A program made the translations under genes and the position numbers. The notes beneath the pieces were generated by a model, which saw nothing but the letters and a program-made list of their open reading frames with translations, searched no databases and was not told where the DNA came from. Positions 16,943 through 25,036 of a stretch of 64,000 nt of DNA are shown here, piece after piece. Position 1 is the stretch's first letter, and each line of letters begins with the position of its first letter. The stretch spans positions 3,187,001-3,251,000 of the forward strand of contig NZ_CP010951.1 of the NCBI RefSeq assembly GCF_001580455.1. Direction: 5' to 3'. Origin of the DNA: Ramlibacter tataouinensis. Lineage in GTDB: Bacteria; Pseudomonadota; Gammaproteobacteria; Burkholderiales; Burkholderiaceae_C.

Positions 16943-17721
16943 AGGGATCTTTCCAGGGGCTGCGCGCAGCGGAACCCCAGGGTGCCGGTGGTGTCCGCGG
17001 CGTTCAGCGACGACAGCAGTGCGATGCGCATGAGCACCGCATAGCTGTCGCGGTCAATGATGTTGAGGGCGCCCGAGCCGCAGAACTTCAGCTTGTCCGG
17101 GTCACCCTGGGTGCGGCTGTCGCCGGCGATGAACAGCGCGTTGAAGTCGTCGACCCATTCCCACACCAGGCCGTGCATGTCGCTCACGCCGTACGCATTG
17201 GACGGGCCACCGACGGCCTCCAGGGCCGGGCCAGCGGGCTTCTCGTACCAGGCCAGGATCGCCCGCCGCCAGGCGGGGTCGCTGCGGGCATCGGCACGGC
17301 TCGCGTCGGCGGCGGCGGCGTACTCCCATTCCAGCCAGGTCGGCAGCCGGGCACCTTCGGCCTCGCAGAAGGCCTTGGCGGCAAACCAGCTGACCTCGGT
17401 GACAGGGGCCGAAGCATGCAAGCCGTTGCCGGGCGCCACGGGGGTGGACCACTGCCGCAGGTAGCGCTTGTCGGCCAGCACCGCCGGGGCGCGGCCGCGT
17501 TGCCACTCGGGATGGGCCCGAACGAAGGCCGCGAACTCGGCGACGGTCACCGGTGTGCGGCGCATCGCGAACGGCTTCACCTCGACGGGCGCCGACACGG
17601 TGGACACCGGGCCTTGGGGCAGCACGCTTTCGAAGCGGCCGCCCGGCAGGCTGACGTAGTCCGCGGCGTGCCCGGCCGCGCACGCCGCGGCGGCGAGCAG
17701 GAGAATGGCCAGGCGTTTCAT
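16939..17721 (-). CDS. FGE-sulfatase domain protein in nitrite reductase operon
   Basis: A 260-residue exported protein (signal peptide to ~residue 19, AGHA). It has the formylglycine-generating-enzyme fold: MRRTPVTVAEFAAFVRAHP, VTEVSWFAAKAFCEAEGARL, a central WEWVDDF and a final LGFRC. The paired active-site cysteines of true FGE near the C-terminus are absent, so it probably does not make formylglycine. Relatives serve as binding or maturation proteins. It lies 15 bp after nirK and overlaps the SCO gene, so it likely assists the nitrite reductase. The exact role is unknown. Confidence 0.8.
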   Translation of the reverse strand: MKRLAILLLAAAACAAGHAADYVSLPGGRFESVLPQGPVSTVSAPVEVKPFAMRRTPVTVAEFAAFVRAHPEWQRGRAPAVLADKRYLRQWSTPVAPGNGLHASAPVTEVSWFAAKAFCEAEGARLPTWLEWEYAAAADASRADARSDPAWRRAILAWYEKPAGPALEAVGGPSNAYGVSDMHGLVWEWVDDFNALFIAGDSRTQGDPDKLKFCGSGALNIIDRDSYAVLMRIALLSSLNAADTTGTLGFRCAQPLERSL

Positions 17722-17736
17722 CGCAGTGGCTCCCGG

Positions 17737-19230
17737 TCAGTGCTCCGCCTGGCCCTTGGCCGCCGGCTTGGCCGAGCGGACCTTCTTGACGTCTTCCTTG
17801 CTCACGGTTCCGCCCGGATTGCCCCAGCTGTTCATCACGTAGGTGAGGATGTTGGCCACCTCGTCGTCGTTCAGCTGGTTCATCGGCGGCATCACCGAGT
17901 TGTATTCCTGGCCGTTGACCGTGACCTTGCCACTGAGGCCGTTCAGCACGACGCCGATGGCGCGCTTGATGTCGGCAGTCAGGTAGTCGGCCTTGGCCAG
18001 CGGCGGGAACACGCCGGGCATGCCCGCGCCGTTGGACTGGTGGCAGACCGAGCAGGTGCCGGCGAACAGGGCCTGGCCGGCCTTGATCTGATCCTCGGGC
18101 GTCAGCTTGCCGGCCGCAGAGTTCTCGGCGGCCTGCGCGACGGCGGCGAGGTTGGGGCCGGCGCGATCGCCCAGGTACACCGCGTCGAGTTCCTTGCCCG
18201 AATAGATGCTCTTGTCCTCCTTGCCGTCGATCTTCATGATTGCCAGCGCACCCTTGTTGAAGGCGCGGAAGATCGAGTGATCCACCATCACGTAGCTGCC
18301 CGGTACCGTCGCCTGGAAGGTCGCGATGGCGGCGCCGCCGGCGGGGATCAGCGTGGTCTGCACGTTCTTCTGCACGTTGCTGCCGCCTTCGAAGCGCACC
18401 TGGTCGAAGATGGCGCCGATGACGTGGAAGCTGGACACCAGGTTGGGCCCGCCGTTGCCGATGTAGAGCCGCACTTTCTCGCCGACCTTGGCGGTCAGGG
18501 CCTTGTCGCCGGTGAGCGCGCCCTCGGCGCCGTTGAACAGCACGTAGGTCGGCTTCTCGTCGATGGCCTTCTCCATGTCGAACGGCTGGTGGCCCTTCTC
18601 GCGGTACTTGCCCGTGGTGTAGAAGTCGCCCTGCATCACGTAGTACTCGCGGTCGACCTTGGGCATCCCGTTGGGCGGCTCGACCAGGATCAGCCCGTAC
18701 ATGCCGTTGGCCACGTGCATGCCCACCGGCGCGGTGGCGCAGTGGTAGACATAGATGCCCTCGTTCAGCGCCTTGAAGGTGAACTGCGACTCGTGGCCGG
18801 GCGCGGTGAAGCTGGAGGCCGCGCCGCCGCCCGGGCCGGTGACGCCGTGCAGGTCGATGTTGTGCGGCATCTTGCTGCCCGGATGGTTCTTCAGGTGGAA
18901 CTCCACCGTGTCGCCCTGGCGCACGCGGATGAAGCTGCCCGGTACCGTGCCGCCGAAGGTCCAGAAGGTGTAGTTCACGCCCTCGGAGATCTGCATCGTC
19001 TTCTCGACGACCTCCAGGTTGACGATGACCTTGGCGGGATAGTTGCGGTTCACCGGCGGCGGCACGTGCGGCGGGCTGGTGAGCACCGCCTGGATCGGCT
19101 TGCCTTTGGGCGGGCCGAAGTCACCCGGGACCTTGGGTCCCGCCAGCGAGATCAGCGGCGCACACACGCTCGCCACGATGGCGAGCGTCCGCGTCGCGCG
19201 CAACAGCGAAGAGAAGTTCAGTGAAACCAT
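17737..19230 (-). CDS. nirK: copper nitrite reductase with C-terminal cytochrome c domain
   Basis: A 497-residue periplasmic enzyme reducing nitrite to nitric oxide. After a signal peptide (to ~residue 30) come two cupredoxin domains. Copper ligands are visible: H123, H163-C164, H172 and M177 (type 1), with H128, H163 and H318 (type 2), plus catalytic Asp126 and His269. Residues ~380-475 are a class I cytochrome c domain with CSVCH (393-397) and a probable axial Met in VMPPMNQL. This three-domain form is known from other betaproteobacteria. Upstream lie three FNR/Dnr-like boxes; the nearest is centred about 68 bp from the ATG. No nor or nos genes are in the window. Confidence 0.95.
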   Translation of the reverse strand: MVSLNFSSLLRATRTLAIVASVCAPLISLAGPKVPGDFGPPKGKPIQAVLTSPPHVPPPVNRNYPAKVIVNLEVVEKTMQISEGVNYTFWTFGGTVPGSFIRVRQGDTVEFHLKNHPGSKMPHNIDLHGVTGPGGGAASSFTAPGHESQFTFKALNEGIYVYHCATAPVGMHVANGMYGLILVEPPNGMPKVDREYYVMQGDFYTTGKYREKGHQPFDMEKAIDEKPTYVLFNGAEGALTGDKALTAKVGEKVRLYIGNGGPNLVSSFHVIGAIFDQVRFEGGSNVQKNVQTTLIPAGGAAIATFQATVPGSYVMVDHSIFRAFNKGALAIMKIDGKEDKSIYSGKELDAVYLGDRAGPNLAAVAQAAENSAAGKLTPEDQIKAGQALFAGTCSVCHQSNGAGMPGVFPPLAKADYLTADIKRAIGVVLNGLSGKVTVNGQEYNSVMPPMNQLNDDEVANILTYVMNSWGNPGGTVSKEDVKKVRSAKPAAKGQAEH

Positions 19231-19291
19231 CTTTTTTTCCTCAAGCTACCTATCGATGCAGCTACGTTAGTCCTGCCAACTCGACAGCAAC

Positions 19292-19305
19292 TTGAACTGG
19301 ATCAA
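19292..19305 (-). promoter_or_regulatory. FNR/Dnr-like box 1 of nirK
   Basis: Minus-strand TTGATCCAGTTCAA fits TTGAT-N4-ATCAA with one mismatch. Its centre is ~68 bp from the nirK ATG, which would place a class II start site with a ~27-nt leader. It likely mediates anaerobic or NO-dependent activation. Confidence 0.7.
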
Positions 19306-19326
19306 GCCGCACAGGGTTTGCCCGGA

Positions 19327-19340
19327 TTGCGATAGATCAA
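19327..19340 (-). promoter_or_regulatory. FNR/Dnr-like box 2
   Basis: Minus-strand TTGATCTATCGCAA keeps a perfect left half-site and a CGCAA right half. It is 35 bp upstream of box 1 (centre to centre) relative to nirK. Confidence 0.55.
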
Positions 19341-19371
19341 GTGAAGCAAGGTGGTGTGCGCGCAAGCTGTA

Positions 19372-19385
19372 TTGCGCTGGATCAA
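19372..19385 (-). promoter_or_regulatory. FNR/Dnr-like box 3
   Basis: Minus-strand TTGATCCAGCGCAA has the same half-site architecture as box 2. It lies 45 bp further from nirK and 76 bp before the plus-strand phosphoesterase ATG, so it may serve either gene. Confidence 0.55.
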
Positions 19386-19460
19386 GGCGATCACGCGCCC
19401 GACGGGACCACCGTGCGCCTGCGACACGAGACTGTCACGGCCCTGCGCTAGGGTGGGCGC

Positions 19461-20276
19461 ATGCGGATCGCGCTGATCGCCGACAGCCACCTCTCGCCGC
19501 GCGCGCCCGAGTGCGTGCACAACTGGCGCGCTGCGGGCAGCGCCGCCGCGGCCCGCGGCGCGCAGCTGACGGTGCACCTGGGCGACATCAGCTTCGACGG
19601 CGAGCACATGCCGACGGAACTCGACTACGCCGCCGGCCTGGTCAGGGACTGGCCGACACCGATGCGCTGCGTGCCGGGCAACCACGACATCGGCACGGGC
19701 AGCGGCGAGCAGCCGCTGCCCGCGCATCTGCTGCCGCACTACCGGCGCGCCTTCGGCGCCGACCGCTGGACGATGCAGCACGGCAACTGGGTGCTGATCG
19801 GCTTGAATGCGCAGCTTTTGGGCACGGCCACCCGCGACGAAGCGGAGCAATGGGACTGGCTGGAGGACATCGCCGCCGGCCTGGCGGCGAACGACCGCGC
19901 CATCCTGTTCCTGCACCGGCCGCTGGTGCGCGCGCCCGGCGACCGCGGCATGCCCACCGGCCGCTACGTCGATGCCGCGCCGGCGCACAGCCTGAGGGCC
20001 GGTCCGCTGCGGCATGCCCTCGCGCTGGTGGTGAGCGGGCACACGCACCAGGCGCTGGACTTCACGGCCGATGGCCTGCGGCACCTGTGGGTGCCGTCCA
20101 GCGCCTTCGTCATTCCCGATGCCATGCAGCCGGCCGTCGGGGAAAAGGAAGTCGGCATCGGCCTGCTGGTCCTGCACGGCGACCAGCTCGCGTACGAACG
20201 CGTCCAGGCGCCGCTGATGCGGCGGCATGAGTTGCCCGGACTGGCGTGCTATCGCACGCTGCCCCGCAAGCACTGA
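19461..20276 (+). CDS. calcineurin-like metallophosphoesterase
   Basis: A 271-residue cytoplasmic protein with the complete set of metal-binding motifs of this superfamily: DSH (8-10), GD (in LGDIS), GNHD, LHRP and GHTH. Two divalent metals hydrolyse a phosphomonoester or diester; the substrate is unknown. It is divergent from nirK, sharing a 230-bp region with three FNR/Dnr-like boxes. Coregulation with denitrification is possible but not shown. A short 80-bp gap separates it from the convergent rdgC. Confidence 0.85.
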   Translation: MRIALIADSHLSPRAPECVHNWRAAGSAAAARGAQLTVHLGDISFDGEHMPTELDYAAGLVRDWPTPMRCVPGNHDIGTGSGEQPLPAHLLPHYRRAFGADRWTMQHGNWVLIGLNAQLLGTATRDEAEQWDWLEDIAAGLAANDRAILFLHRPLVRAPGDRGMPTGRYVDAAPAHSLRAGPLRHALALVVSGHTHQALDFTADGLRHLWVPSSAFVIPDAMQPAVGEKEVGIGLLVLHGDQLAYERVQAPLMRRHELPGLACYRTLPRKH

Positions 20277-20358
20277 GGGCAGCGTCGCCCCGGGGTGTCA
20301 TCCCGGCCAGCCGCGCCGGCGCCGCGTCGTCGGTGCGTAGTCGGCGCGTGAACGAAGC

Positions 20359-21276
20359 CTAAGCGGCGGCCTGCGGCACGAGCTCGCCGCCCAGCGAGGC
20401 AAGCAACTGCGGCAGCAGCCCCGACAGCTCCGCGGTCGCGATCGCGGCGTCGGCATCGAAACCGTCTTCGCCCTTGGGCGCCTCCTCGACGCCGCGGATG
20501 TCGATCTTGCGGATTGCCAGATGCTCGGTGAGCACGAAGGACACCTTGTCGTTCCAGGTGAGCGCAAGTTGCGCCGGCAGCTTGCCTTCCTGGATGTGCT
20601 GGCCGATCTCCTCCAGTTCGAGGTTGTGGCGCGCATAGCGCACCACCGACTTGTCTTCGCCGGAGTGCTTCAGCTCCAGGTCGCGGTCGATGGCGAAGCC
20701 TTCGGGCGCCTGCTTGGCCGTGAGCCATTCGGCCATGGCCGTGGCCGGTGCGAGCGAGGTCGACAGCGGCGACAGCGGCAACACGTGGCCGAGTTCGGCC
20801 ATGACGTCGACCAGCTGCTTGATCGCCGGCTCGGCCGCCTTCATGCTGCCCGCGGCGACCACCAGCGAGCGTTGCTGCAGGTCGATCCAGATGATTTGCG
20901 ACGAGCGCTTGCTGAAGGCGCGCGGCAGGAAGGCGTGGACGATCTCGTCTTTGATCTCCGTCTTCTCCTTGCGTCCGGGCTTGCGCCCGCGTTCGGCCTC
21001 GATCGCCTTGCAGCGCGCCTCGAGTTCCGCGCGCACCGCGCCACCGGGCACGTTCTTGCGTTCCACCGCGAGCTTCAGGATCCATTGGCCGGCGACGCTT
21101 TCCACCATCGCGCCGTGCTCCTGGCCGCGCGGCGGCACCCATCCGGCCGACAGTTCCTGCGTGGGTTCGCACGGCTGGAAGGCCAGGCGCTGCAGTTCCG
21201 CATCCAGGCGCTCCAGGGGCGGCGGCGTCCAGTCAGGGCCGATGCGGTAGACGACGATGTTCTTGAAAAGCGGCAT
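20359..21276 (-). CDS. rdgC: recombination-associated protein RdgC
   Basis: A 305-residue protein matching RdgC at normal length. It begins MPLFKNIVVYRIG and carries the family blocks SAGWVPPRG, LPRAFSKRS and the C-terminal DGFDADAAIATAELSGLLP. RdgC forms a dimeric ring around double-stranded DNA and restrains RecA-mediated recombination. It is a single gene in the nucleoid-associated class and common in beta- and gammaproteobacteria. There is no signal peptide or partner gene nearby. Confidence 0.95.
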   Translation of the reverse strand: MPLFKNIVVYRIGPDWTPPPLERLDAELQRLAFQPCEPTQELSAGWVPPRGQEHGAMVESVAGQWILKLAVERKNVPGGAVRAELEARCKAIEAERGRKPGRKEKTEIKDEIVHAFLPRAFSKRSSQIIWIDLQQRSLVVAAGSMKAAEPAIKQLVDVMAELGHVLPLSPLSTSLAPATAMAEWLTAKQAPEGFAIDRDLELKHSGEDKSVVRYARHNLELEEIGQHIQEGKLPAQLALTWNDKVSFVLTEHLAIRKIDIRGVEEAPKGEDGFDADAAIATAELSGLLPQLLASLGGELVPQAAA

Positions 21277-21512
21277 GCAAAAACGGATGAGTCAGGGGCA
21301 CGAATTCTCGCCGATGGCGCGGCCATTCCGCGGCCGCGCGTCAGGTCGTTGCATTTGCGCACTGTGGCGCGCAAGCACGCTTAGAGCTCAGGAGTTCACG
21401 CATCGCGGCAACATTCCCGAGGTCTCGGTGACCGAAGTTTCAAAGCGTGTTGCTTCCTGTACGGGTGCCGGCATTTCCCGCCAAATGGTGAGCTATTTGG
21501 CACGAGGGGCTG

Positions 21513-23048
21513 ATGGTGGAAGAGCAAGCCGAGCGGTGGCCACTCCGCTCGGGTGTTTGGTTGCGCGATCCTGAATCCGAAAGGTGGCGCCTTGCAGCGA
21601 CCGCCGATGGAAAACTCGTCCATCAAAAGCTTGCAGCGGCAGACCTCGGCCGCATGATCGGGGCCAGCAGGGACGCGAGCGGCCAGTGGTTTCCCCCCGA
21701 TTTCACTTACTCGCCGCAGACCGGCTCGACGCTGCAGATCACGATCTCGTCGCTGGACCCGCCGTGGGTGCCGCCCTTCGGCGCGCCGGCGCTCGCCGAC
21801 CTGGCCCGACCCGTGACGCGGGGATTGCGGCAGACGCCTGCGCCGCTGGCGCTGATGCGCACCAAGGGACGCCTGGATCCGGGCGCTGAGGCCGACAGGA
21901 CCTTGCCCGCGCTGCCGCCGGGCGACTACCGATTCCTGGTCCACACCTTCGATGTGGCCGCGCCCACCTTGATGGCCATCGAGCCGGCGCGCGGCCAGCT
22001 GCTCGTGCTGCTGCCCGAATCGAACGCCTGGATCCCGCTCGAGAGCGCCACCGGACAGGGCCCGGCTGCCGGACGCAGCGAGGCGTCCGGGGGCACCGCG
22101 AACGGGTGGCCTGCCCTGGCCCCGGGCCCGAAGAATGGCCGCGGCTGGCGCATGGAGGCGGTGACAGGAAGCCACGTCGCCACCCTGTACCTTCCGACGG
22201 CTGGCGGCCTGGCGGCGGTGACGCCGACCCTGGTCGGCTTGTCGTATGCCGTCGAGTACTTTGGACGAGGGCCTGCGCTCGGCGGCCCGGTGGCCTGGGC
22301 CGGCGAAGTCTGGCTGCCGGTGCTGGGCAAGCTAGGCGTGGTCCATCTCGTCGGCAAGCCGCCGGGAGCCGCCGAGCCCGTGATCCTGAAGACCGGCGCC
22401 GTCGCCCCGGAACACGGCTTCGAGGCGCCGGTGTTCGATGCCCATCACGTGATCTGGCCCAGCGAGCAAGGACAACTGGTCGTTCACCTCGATCCCAACG
22501 GCAAGCACAAGACGGAATGGATCGCCTGGCCCGAGGGGCTGGCGCCGGCGTTCTCCCTGGGCTGCCCCTACCTCTCGTTGGAGGGCACTTTCTGGCAGGC
22601 CTGCTGGAAGAGCCCGTCCGCATCGCTCGAGTACGTGGAGATGGGCAAGTCCCGGCCCGAGCGCGCCGCCATCGATGTGCCGCGATTCGGCACAGGGCAC
22701 ATCAGCTATGCCCAGGCGCGGCGGATCGCCGGCGATCCCTGGCGGGAGCCCGGACCGGGCGTCGACGCGGCGTCCGCCGAGCTCGTCGTGCCGCTGCTCG
22801 AGTCCGAACTTGAGCGCGCGGTCGTCGGCCTGCGGATCGAGGCGCCGCAAGGGCTGGTCGCGCTGTTGGCATCTGAAGAGAAACAGCGCGCGACCCTGCA
22901 GCTGCAGGCGGAAGACCGCATCGACCGGCCGTTCGGCACCCTGGAGGTGGCCAGGCCGTGGCTGGCTTCGGTGTTCGTCTACGACGCCCATTTGTGGGTG
23001 CATCACCCGGAACTCCCGCAGGCGCTGGGGTGGAAGTTGTTCGACTGA
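21513..23048 (+). CDS. hypothetical protein, possible beta-propeller-like
   Basis: A 511-residue protein that I do not recognise. It has many Trp, Pro and Gly residues and recurring short beta strands with hydrophobic-Trp motifs (WPSEQGQLVVHLD, GEVWLPVLGKLG, VFVYDAHLWVHHPE), suggesting a repetitive beta fold such as a propeller. There is no signal peptide or membrane segment. It lies 21 bp before the zinc-ribbon membrane protein, which lies 23 bp before a TAXI-type receptor, so the three probably form one operon. It may be part of a surface or sensing complex, but that is a guess. Confidence 0.6.
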   Translation: MVEEQAERWPLRSGVWLRDPESERWRLAATADGKLVHQKLAAADLGRMIGASRDASGQWFPPDFTYSPQTGSTLQITISSLDPPWVPPFGAPALADLARPVTRGLRQTPAPLALMRTKGRLDPGAEADRTLPALPPGDYRFLVHTFDVAAPTLMAIEPARGQLLVLLPESNAWIPLESATGQGPAAGRSEASGGTANGWPALAPGPKNGRGWRMEAVTGSHVATLYLPTAGGLAAVTPTLVGLSYAVEYFGRGPALGGPVAWAGEVWLPVLGKLGVVHLVGKPPGAAEPVILKTGAVAPEHGFEAPVFDAHHVIWPSEQGQLVVHLDPNGKHKTEWIAWPEGLAPAFSLGCPYLSLEGTFWQACWKSPSASLEYVEMGKSRPERAAIDVPRFGTGHISYAQARRIAGDPWREPGPGVDAASAELVVPLLESELERAVVGLRIEAPQGLVALLASEEKQRATLQLQAEDRIDRPFGTLEVARPWLASVFVYDAHLWVHHPELPQALGWKLFD

Positions 23049-23069
23049 GCCGCCGCAGGTACGCCTCAG

Positions 23070-23750
23070 ATGAACAAATTGGCTCCATCGGCGCGAAGTG
23101 GGAGCCAATGCGCGTTCTGCCGCCGGCCGTGGTTCGGCTCCGTGGCCTACTGTCCTTATTGCGGGCGCCGGGCCTCCTTGGCCAAGGCGGTCAGCCAGCA
23201 GCCCGGCGAAGTCCAGCCCGGCGAAGTCCAGACCGGTGAAGTCCAGCCCGGCGAAGCCGCGGCAGCCAGCGGGCAGGCGGCCTGGTGGATGTCGGCGGAC
23301 GCGCTGCGTGTCCAGGACGCCGGCGCTTCGCTCGAGGCGAGCCGCGCGGCGCCATCCGGCCCTGCGCTGCCGTTCGGGCAGGACGCATCGGCGCCGTCCC
23401 GGTGGCGCCGATCCTCCGCCGTGACGCTGGGCTTCAAGACCGCAATCGCCGGCGTGAGCGCCTTGTTGCTGTTCTGGGCGGTCAAGGTGCTTGCGCCCAG
23501 GGCGGGGGAGGAGGCATCGCTGCCGCCGCCGGTGCCGCCAACCGCCGTCATGGGGAATGCGGGGCAGGACGGGGCCACCGCGGCGCCAGCGCCACTGGCG
23601 CCGCTTGCGACACCGCGGACACCGGCCGCAGTCGCGGCGCCGGCGCCATCCGCGCCGCCGCGCGCCGCCGCGCCGGGCCCGCCGAACCCGTCCCGCTCGC
23701 TGTGCTCCGTCGCCGACGAAGCAGCAGGCTTGTGCAAGTCGCGGCAATGA
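23070..23750 (+). CDS. zinc-ribbon membrane protein with tandem repeat
   Basis: A 226-residue protein. Residues ~14-33 form a zinc ribbon with two CxxC pairs (CAFC, CPYC). A tandem QPGEV/QTGEV repeat follows at ~45-62. One membrane segment lies near 122-142 (AIAGVSALLLFWAVKVL). Beyond it is an extended Ala/Pro-rich region and a short Cys-containing tail (SLCSVADEAAGLCK). The zinc ribbon should be cytoplasmic and the Pro-rich part periplasmic. The tail shares AGLCK with the C-terminus of the next gene product. Function is unknown; it sits in a tight three-gene cluster. Confidence 0.65.
   Translation: MNKLAPSARSGSQCAFCRRPWFGSVAYCPYCGRRASLAKAVSQQPGEVQPGEVQTGEVQPGEAAAASGQAAWWMSADALRVQDAGASLEASRAAPSGPALPFGQDASAPSRWRRSSAVTLGFKTAIAGVSALLLFWAVKVLAPRAGEEASLPPPVPPTAVMGNAGQDGATAAPAPLAPLATPRTPAAVAAPAPSAPPRAAAPGPPNPSRSLCSVADEAAGLCKSRQ
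23202..23261 (+). repeat. four 15-bp in-frame tandem repeats
   Basis: The unit CCCGGCGAAGTCCAG occurs twice exactly at 23202-23231, then twice with changes at 23232-23261. It encodes a PGEVQ-type pentapeptide repeat in the zinc-ribbon membrane protein, and copy number may vary between strains. Confidence 0.85.
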
Positions 23751-23773
23751 ATCATTGGAAAGAGAGGACAACG

Positions 23774-24883
23774 ATGCGTGCACTTGTTTGGACGAGAGCC
23801 GTGCTGGCGTTCGCGGCGGTGGCGCTGGGCGTGGCCGGCAGCCAGGCGGCCGAAGTCATCGTGACCGGCGGCAAGACCGGCACCTACTACCAGATCGGCA
23901 ACAACCTCAAGGAGTTCGTCTCGCCGACGCTGGAAGTGCAGGACTCCAAGGGATCCTGGGCGAACGTGGAAGAACTGAGCCAGACCAAAGGCGTGAGCCT
24001 GGCGATCGTGCAATCGGATGTCTATGCCGCCTTCGTGTACCTGCGCGACAACCCCGAGGTGCCCGCCGCAACGCGGCAGCAATACGCCAAGCTGCTGGCC
24101 AACCTGCGGGTGTTCATGCCGCTGTACCGGGAGGAGATTCATTTCCTGGTGCGCAAGGACAGCCCGCTGGAATTCATCCACCAGATCCGTGGCGCGCGGA
24201 TCTGGATGGATGCCGAGAAAAGCGGCACCTACCTCACCGCGCTGAACATCTACAGCAAGATGTTCAACGAGCGGCCCACGGTCGTCGCGCCCTTTGTCAA
24301 TCCCACCGTCACCGGCGACGATGAAGGCACCCGCACGCGCCGCTCGGCGCTGATGGCGCTGGGCGACCCGGAGTTCTACAAGAGCTTCCCCGCGGTCGAC
24401 GTGATCGTGCTGGTCGGCGGCCAGCCGCTCAAGCTGCTCGAAGCCAACGTGCCCGCCAACCTGAAGCTGCTGCGTTTCGATCCGGCGCATGCCACGGCGG
24501 CCAAGCTGCTGCAGGACTACAAGAAGGCCGACATCCTGAAGTCCAGCTACGCGGCCCTGAACATCGCCGATGCCGGCGCGCCCTCGCTTTCAGTCGACTC
24601 CTACCTGATCACGGCCAATTTCGTGAGCGAAGAACGCAACCGCTTCGTCTCCACCATGGCCAGCCAGTTCTGCGAGAAGTTCAACGACCTGCAGACCAAG
24701 GGCCATCCGAAGTGGAAGGCCCTGAGCTGGAAGCCGGGGTCGCCCTTGCCCGAACTGGCCGCCGGCTGGCAGTACTCGCCCCGGGTGAAGGACCGCCTGA
24801 GCCAATGCGGGACGCAGGGCACCGTGGCCGGCAACCTCGGCGCCTGCAAGCCGCAGGACCGCTTCGCCGGGCTGTGCAAGTGA
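23774..24883 (+). CDS. TAXI-family solute receptor-like protein
   Basis: A 369-residue exported protein with a signal peptide (cleavage near SQAAE, residue ~25). The mature part starts VIVTGGKTGTYYQIGNNL, typical of TAXI receptors of TRAP transporters, which bind small carboxylates. The rest keeps the two-lobe pattern (VSLAIVQSDVYAAF, FLVRKDSPLEF). No TRAP membrane subunits are nearby, so it may act as a sensor or orphan receptor. The C-terminal extension carries several Cys and ends RFAGLCK, echoing the previous gene product. GAGAGGA precedes the ATG. Confidence 0.8.
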   Translation: MRALVWTRAVLAFAAVALGVAGSQAAEVIVTGGKTGTYYQIGNNLKEFVSPTLEVQDSKGSWANVEELSQTKGVSLAIVQSDVYAAFVYLRDNPEVPAATRQQYAKLLANLRVFMPLYREEIHFLVRKDSPLEFIHQIRGARIWMDAEKSGTYLTALNIYSKMFNERPTVVAPFVNPTVTGDDEGTRTRRSALMALGDPEFYKSFPAVDVIVLVGGQPLKLLEANVPANLKLLRFDPAHATAAKLLQDYKKADILKSSYAALNIADAGAPSLSVDSYLITANFVSEERNRFVSTMASQFCEKFNDLQTKGHPKWKALSWKPGSPLPELAAGWQYSPRVKDRLSQCGTQGTVAGNLGACKPQDRFAGLCK

Positions 24884-24898
24884 GGCGCCGCCGCGCGG

Positions 24899-25036
24899 CT
24901 ACGCCGACATTCCGGCCGCCCGCATCAAGAGCTTGAGCAGGCCGGCGACGACGGCCAGGCCCGCGACGCCGGCGAGCCATAGCAGCGCCAGCCAGGCGAG
25001 GCGCCGCCACCAGCTGCGCGGCGGGGGCTCCCCCAT
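24899..25036 (-). CDS. DUF2474-type small subunit of bd oxidase
   Basis: A 45-residue peptide with one membrane helix (LAWLALLWLAGVAGLAVVAGL) preceded by a basic, Trp-rich start (SWWRR). It matches the DUF2474 class of short peptides found after cydB in CIO-type operons, comparable in role to CydX. Its ATG shares one base with the cydB stop (TGATG), which fixes the start and implies coupled translation. It probably stabilises the oxidase. Confidence 0.75.
   Translation of the reverse strand: MGEPPPRSWWRRLAWLALLWLAGVAGLAVVAGLLKLLMRAAGMSA

Noticed and set aside
21498..21515. Possible sigma-54 promoter (TTGGCACG) before the 511-residue protein
   Set aside because: The -24 half is good but the -12 GC is one base out of register and it sits on the start codon.
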